From positions 1-64,000 of the forward strand of contig JABCSY010000002.1 of assembly GCA_018238625.1 (NCBI GenBank): DNA of 64,000 nt, in the 5' to 3' direction. Below the pieces are notes generated by a model, which worked only from the letters and a program-made list of their open reading frames with translations, ran no database searches and was not told the DNA's origin. The stretch comes from Promethearchaeota archaeon (lineage in GTDB: Archaea; Asgardarchaeota; Lokiarchaeia; Sigyniarchaeales; SOKP01). Position 1 is the first letter of the stretch. Each line of letters starts with the position of its first letter. Both the position numbers and the translations under genes were made by a program. This document shows positions 62,475-64,000 of the stretch, piece by piece.

Positions 62475-63713
62475 TTAACCATAATGTTTTTCCTCTTCGT
62501 GTTCTGCATCAATCGCGTCTTGCTCTACATCACGACCAAGCCATTTTTCGCTTAGCTTCTCTTTATAATATTCATGTTGGATGATGAGATTCATTATTTC
62601 CGTTGTTCCGGTCCAGATCTCTCCTATACGAGCGTCTCTCAAAAGACGTTCTATTGGATATACGGTTGTATACCCGATACCTCCCATTATCTGCATGGAT
62701 TTGTTAATAACTTTCCAGCACGCTTTAGTTGAAAATTTTTTGGATTCAGAAACTAATCTTCTTTGAAGAGCGGGTGGCGCTCCAGCATCTATAGATTTCG
62801 CAGTATTAAACACAATTGCTCTTGTTGCATCTAAATAAGTAATGCAATCCGCTATCATGAAGTTAACGGCTTGAAAATTCTTTATAATCTGTCCAAACGC
62901 TTTTCTTTTGGTGCTATATTTGGTTGCTATTTGAAAACAAGCGCGTGCCAATCCGAGAAAACCAGAAGCTGTAGTTAATCGTTCTGGAACCATCATGTGG
63001 TAAAATATTTTACCCCCATCTCCTTCTCCCAGGATTAAATTCTCCTTAGGGACTTCCACATCTTTAAAAACTAACCTCCCTGCTCCACCGCCTCTAGTAC
63101 CTAATAAACCGTAAATATATGCTGCGTCTACTGCATCGCTTTTATCAACAATAAATAAGCTTAAAGAATCTCGAGGGGACGCTTTAGGATCCGTTTTAGC
63201 GTAAACCAAAAAGAAATCAGCACCTTCAGCGCCAACAACGAATCGTTTTTCTCCATTTAATATGTAGTGATCTCCTTCTTTTACAGCAGTAGATGTGGCT
63301 CCAAAAAAATCCGAACCGCCTCTTGGTTCAGTTAACGCTTCAGCAGTAAATTTCTTACCTTCGCACATAGGTTTTAAATAATTTAACTTTTGGTCTTCTG
63401 TGCCAAATTTATTAAGCGCTTCCCCACATATGCTCGGTAACGAAAATAAACAGGTTAGGGAACTTCCTAGTACGCCAACTTCTTCTTGAGCAATAATTTC
63501 ACTTTCCCAATTTAAACCACGACCACCGTATTTCTTTGGAAACCTTATTCCAATCAAATTTTGTTTAGCTAATGCTTCCATCCACTCACTTGGATATTGA
63601 ATCTCGTCTTTATCCATTTGTCTTAATAATGAAGGTGGTACAGCGTTTTTAACGAACTCTCGAACTTCTTCTCTAAATTTTTTATTTTCTTCGCTTATTA
63701 AATAATCATACAT
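62475..63713 (-). CDS. Acyl-CoA dehydrogenase
   Basis: 412 residues. N-terminal helical domain (EFVKNAVPPSLLRQM), middle beta domain with AEALTEPRGGSDFFGATSTA and LLGTRGGGAGRLVFKDVEVP, C-terminal domain with RKAFGQIIKNFQAVNFMIAD, QIMGGIGYTTVYPIERLLRD and IWTGTTEIMNLII (the segment holding the catalytic or FAD-binding loop). FAD-dependent oxidation or reduction of an acyl-CoA thioester; electron partner usually ETF. No ETF or beta-oxidation gene lies next to it. The upstream 183 bp to the MFS start is AT-rich. Confidence 0.92.
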   Translation of the reverse strand: MYDYLISEENKKFREEVREFVKNAVPPSLLRQMDKDEIQYPSEWMEALAKQNLIGIRFPKKYGGRGLNWESEIIAQEEVGVLGSSLTCLFSLPSICGEALNKFGTEDQKLNYLKPMCEGKKFTAEALTEPRGGSDFFGATSTAVKEGDHYILNGEKRFVVGAEGADFFLVYAKTDPKASPRDSLSLFIVDKSDAVDAAYIYGLLGTRGGGAGRLVFKDVEVPKENLILGEGDGGKIFYHMMVPERLTTASGFLGLARACFQIATKYSTKRKAFGQIIKNFQAVNFMIADCITYLDATRAIVFNTAKSIDAGAPPALQRRLVSESKKFSTKACWKVINKSMQIMGGIGYTTVYPIERLLRDARIGEIWTGTTEIMNLIIQHEYYKEKLSEKWLGRDVEQDAIDAEHEEEKHYG

Positions 63714-63896
63714 TTTCGATTCTCCTTAGATGATTTATACTACAATTAAGTAATGATGGGTCTAATAAAAACAATAGATAAATCGAACTTTATTAGTTTA
63801 CAATTATTTAAATTGATCATTATAAATTGGATTTTTAAAGAAAAGAGAATATTACTTTATATTATATTATCAAACTCGTAAATTATTGATCTAATT

Positions 63897-64000
63897 TTGC
63901 TTACAAAAAATAAAAATGGTTTTAAAGAATATCCTAATGCGTTTAAAGTGTTAGTCCTCGCCACTTTCATTGATAGATTTGGAAGTTTTTTATTATTTCC
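63897..64000 (+). CDS. Major facilitator superfamily transporter, N-terminal start (cut by window edge)
   Basis: 34 codons from a TTG at 63897 to the window end. NGFKEYPNAFKVLVLATFID and RFGSFLLF match the first helix of MFS permeases, where LATFIDRLG(S/G)F is common. Nothing further can be told about substrate. The TTG is chosen because the frame has no ATG or GTG nearby and MFS N-termini usually start about 12 residues before the helix. Confidence 0.6.
   Translation, partial: MLTKNKNGFKEYPNAFKVLVLATFIDRFGSFLLF

Noticed and set aside
1-64000. CRISPR arrays, insertion sequences, prophage genes, rRNA genes
   Set aside because: No spaced repeat arrays, transposase, integrase, phage structural genes or rRNA-like conserved blocks were seen on reading.

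Overview
The window is AT-rich archaeal DNA, and its gene content points to an Asgard archaeon close to the Lokiarchaeota. The strongest signs are a true actin (lokiactin type, 17654-18799), a profilin-like protein (42031-42402), a Ras/Rab-like GTPase with a zinc-ribbon tail (27527-28117), an SDS22-like leucine-rich-repeat protein, a JAMM metalloprotease and a ZPR1 protein. They sit beside standard archaeal information genes: TFB, RpoK, proteasome alpha, SBDS, the exosome Rrp4/41/42, L37Ae and Hef. No rRNA, CRISPR array, insertion sequence or prophage was seen. All identifications come from reading motifs; no database search was run.

1-2.7 kb: the start of an Lrp/AsnC regulator (cut by the window edge), a polynucleotide kinase-phosphatase-like protein, then three tandem small cysteine-rich paralogues. 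2.9-15.7 kb: one long same-strand operon for flavin-based electron transfer: HdrC, HdrB, two separate HdrA-type proteins, an MvhD, a 1004-residue fusion of the same two HdrA-type modules, a second MvhD, three Flx/sulfhydrogenase-like subunits and an FrhB-family F420 subunit. No hydrogenase catalytic subunit lies beside it. 15.7-22.8 kb: an orphan protein, an ATC-hydrolase-like protein, actin, the LRR protein, GNAT, wHTH and membrane proteins, and RpoK. 22.9-37 kb: a tRNA, Hef nuclease-helicase, an aminotransferase, the small GTPase, a nucleotide-sugar epimerase, TldD/TldE, a phosphate transporter with DUF47/PhoU-like partners, and TFB.

37-42.4 kb: two paralogous proteins that appear to join a ribbon-helix-helix segment, a HisKA segment and a receiver domain without a kinase ATPase domain; four tRNA genes; a JAMM protein; the profilin-like protein. 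42.6-52.8 kb: proteasome, SBDS and exosome genes, then L37Ae, KEOPS Pcc1, prefoldin beta and a DHH phosphoesterase, with two opposite-strand genes (a rifampicin-phosphotransferase-like dikinase and a lipocalin-like protein) inserted before L37Ae. 52.8-64 kb: an ECF transporter module, Cgi121, a TAN1-like THUMP protein, Sua5, the four-subunit ketoacid:ferredoxin oxidoreductase, ZPR1, a phosphofructokinase interrupted by 30 bp, an acyl-CoA dehydrogenase and the start of an MFS transporter.

The least expected structures are the tRNA genes: five tRNAs carry six probable bulge-helix-bulge introns, five of them at non-canonical sites (D arm, variable loop, T loop). The others are the paired unfused and fused HdrA modules in one operon, the two RHH-HisKA-REC paralogues, and the 30-bp stop-containing insertion in the active-site motif of phosphofructokinase. 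Metabolically the window suggests an anaerobe using ferredoxin, NAD(P)H and F420 (Hdr/Flx/FrhB, 2-ketoacid oxidoreductase) with acyl-CoA and sugar-phosphate metabolism.
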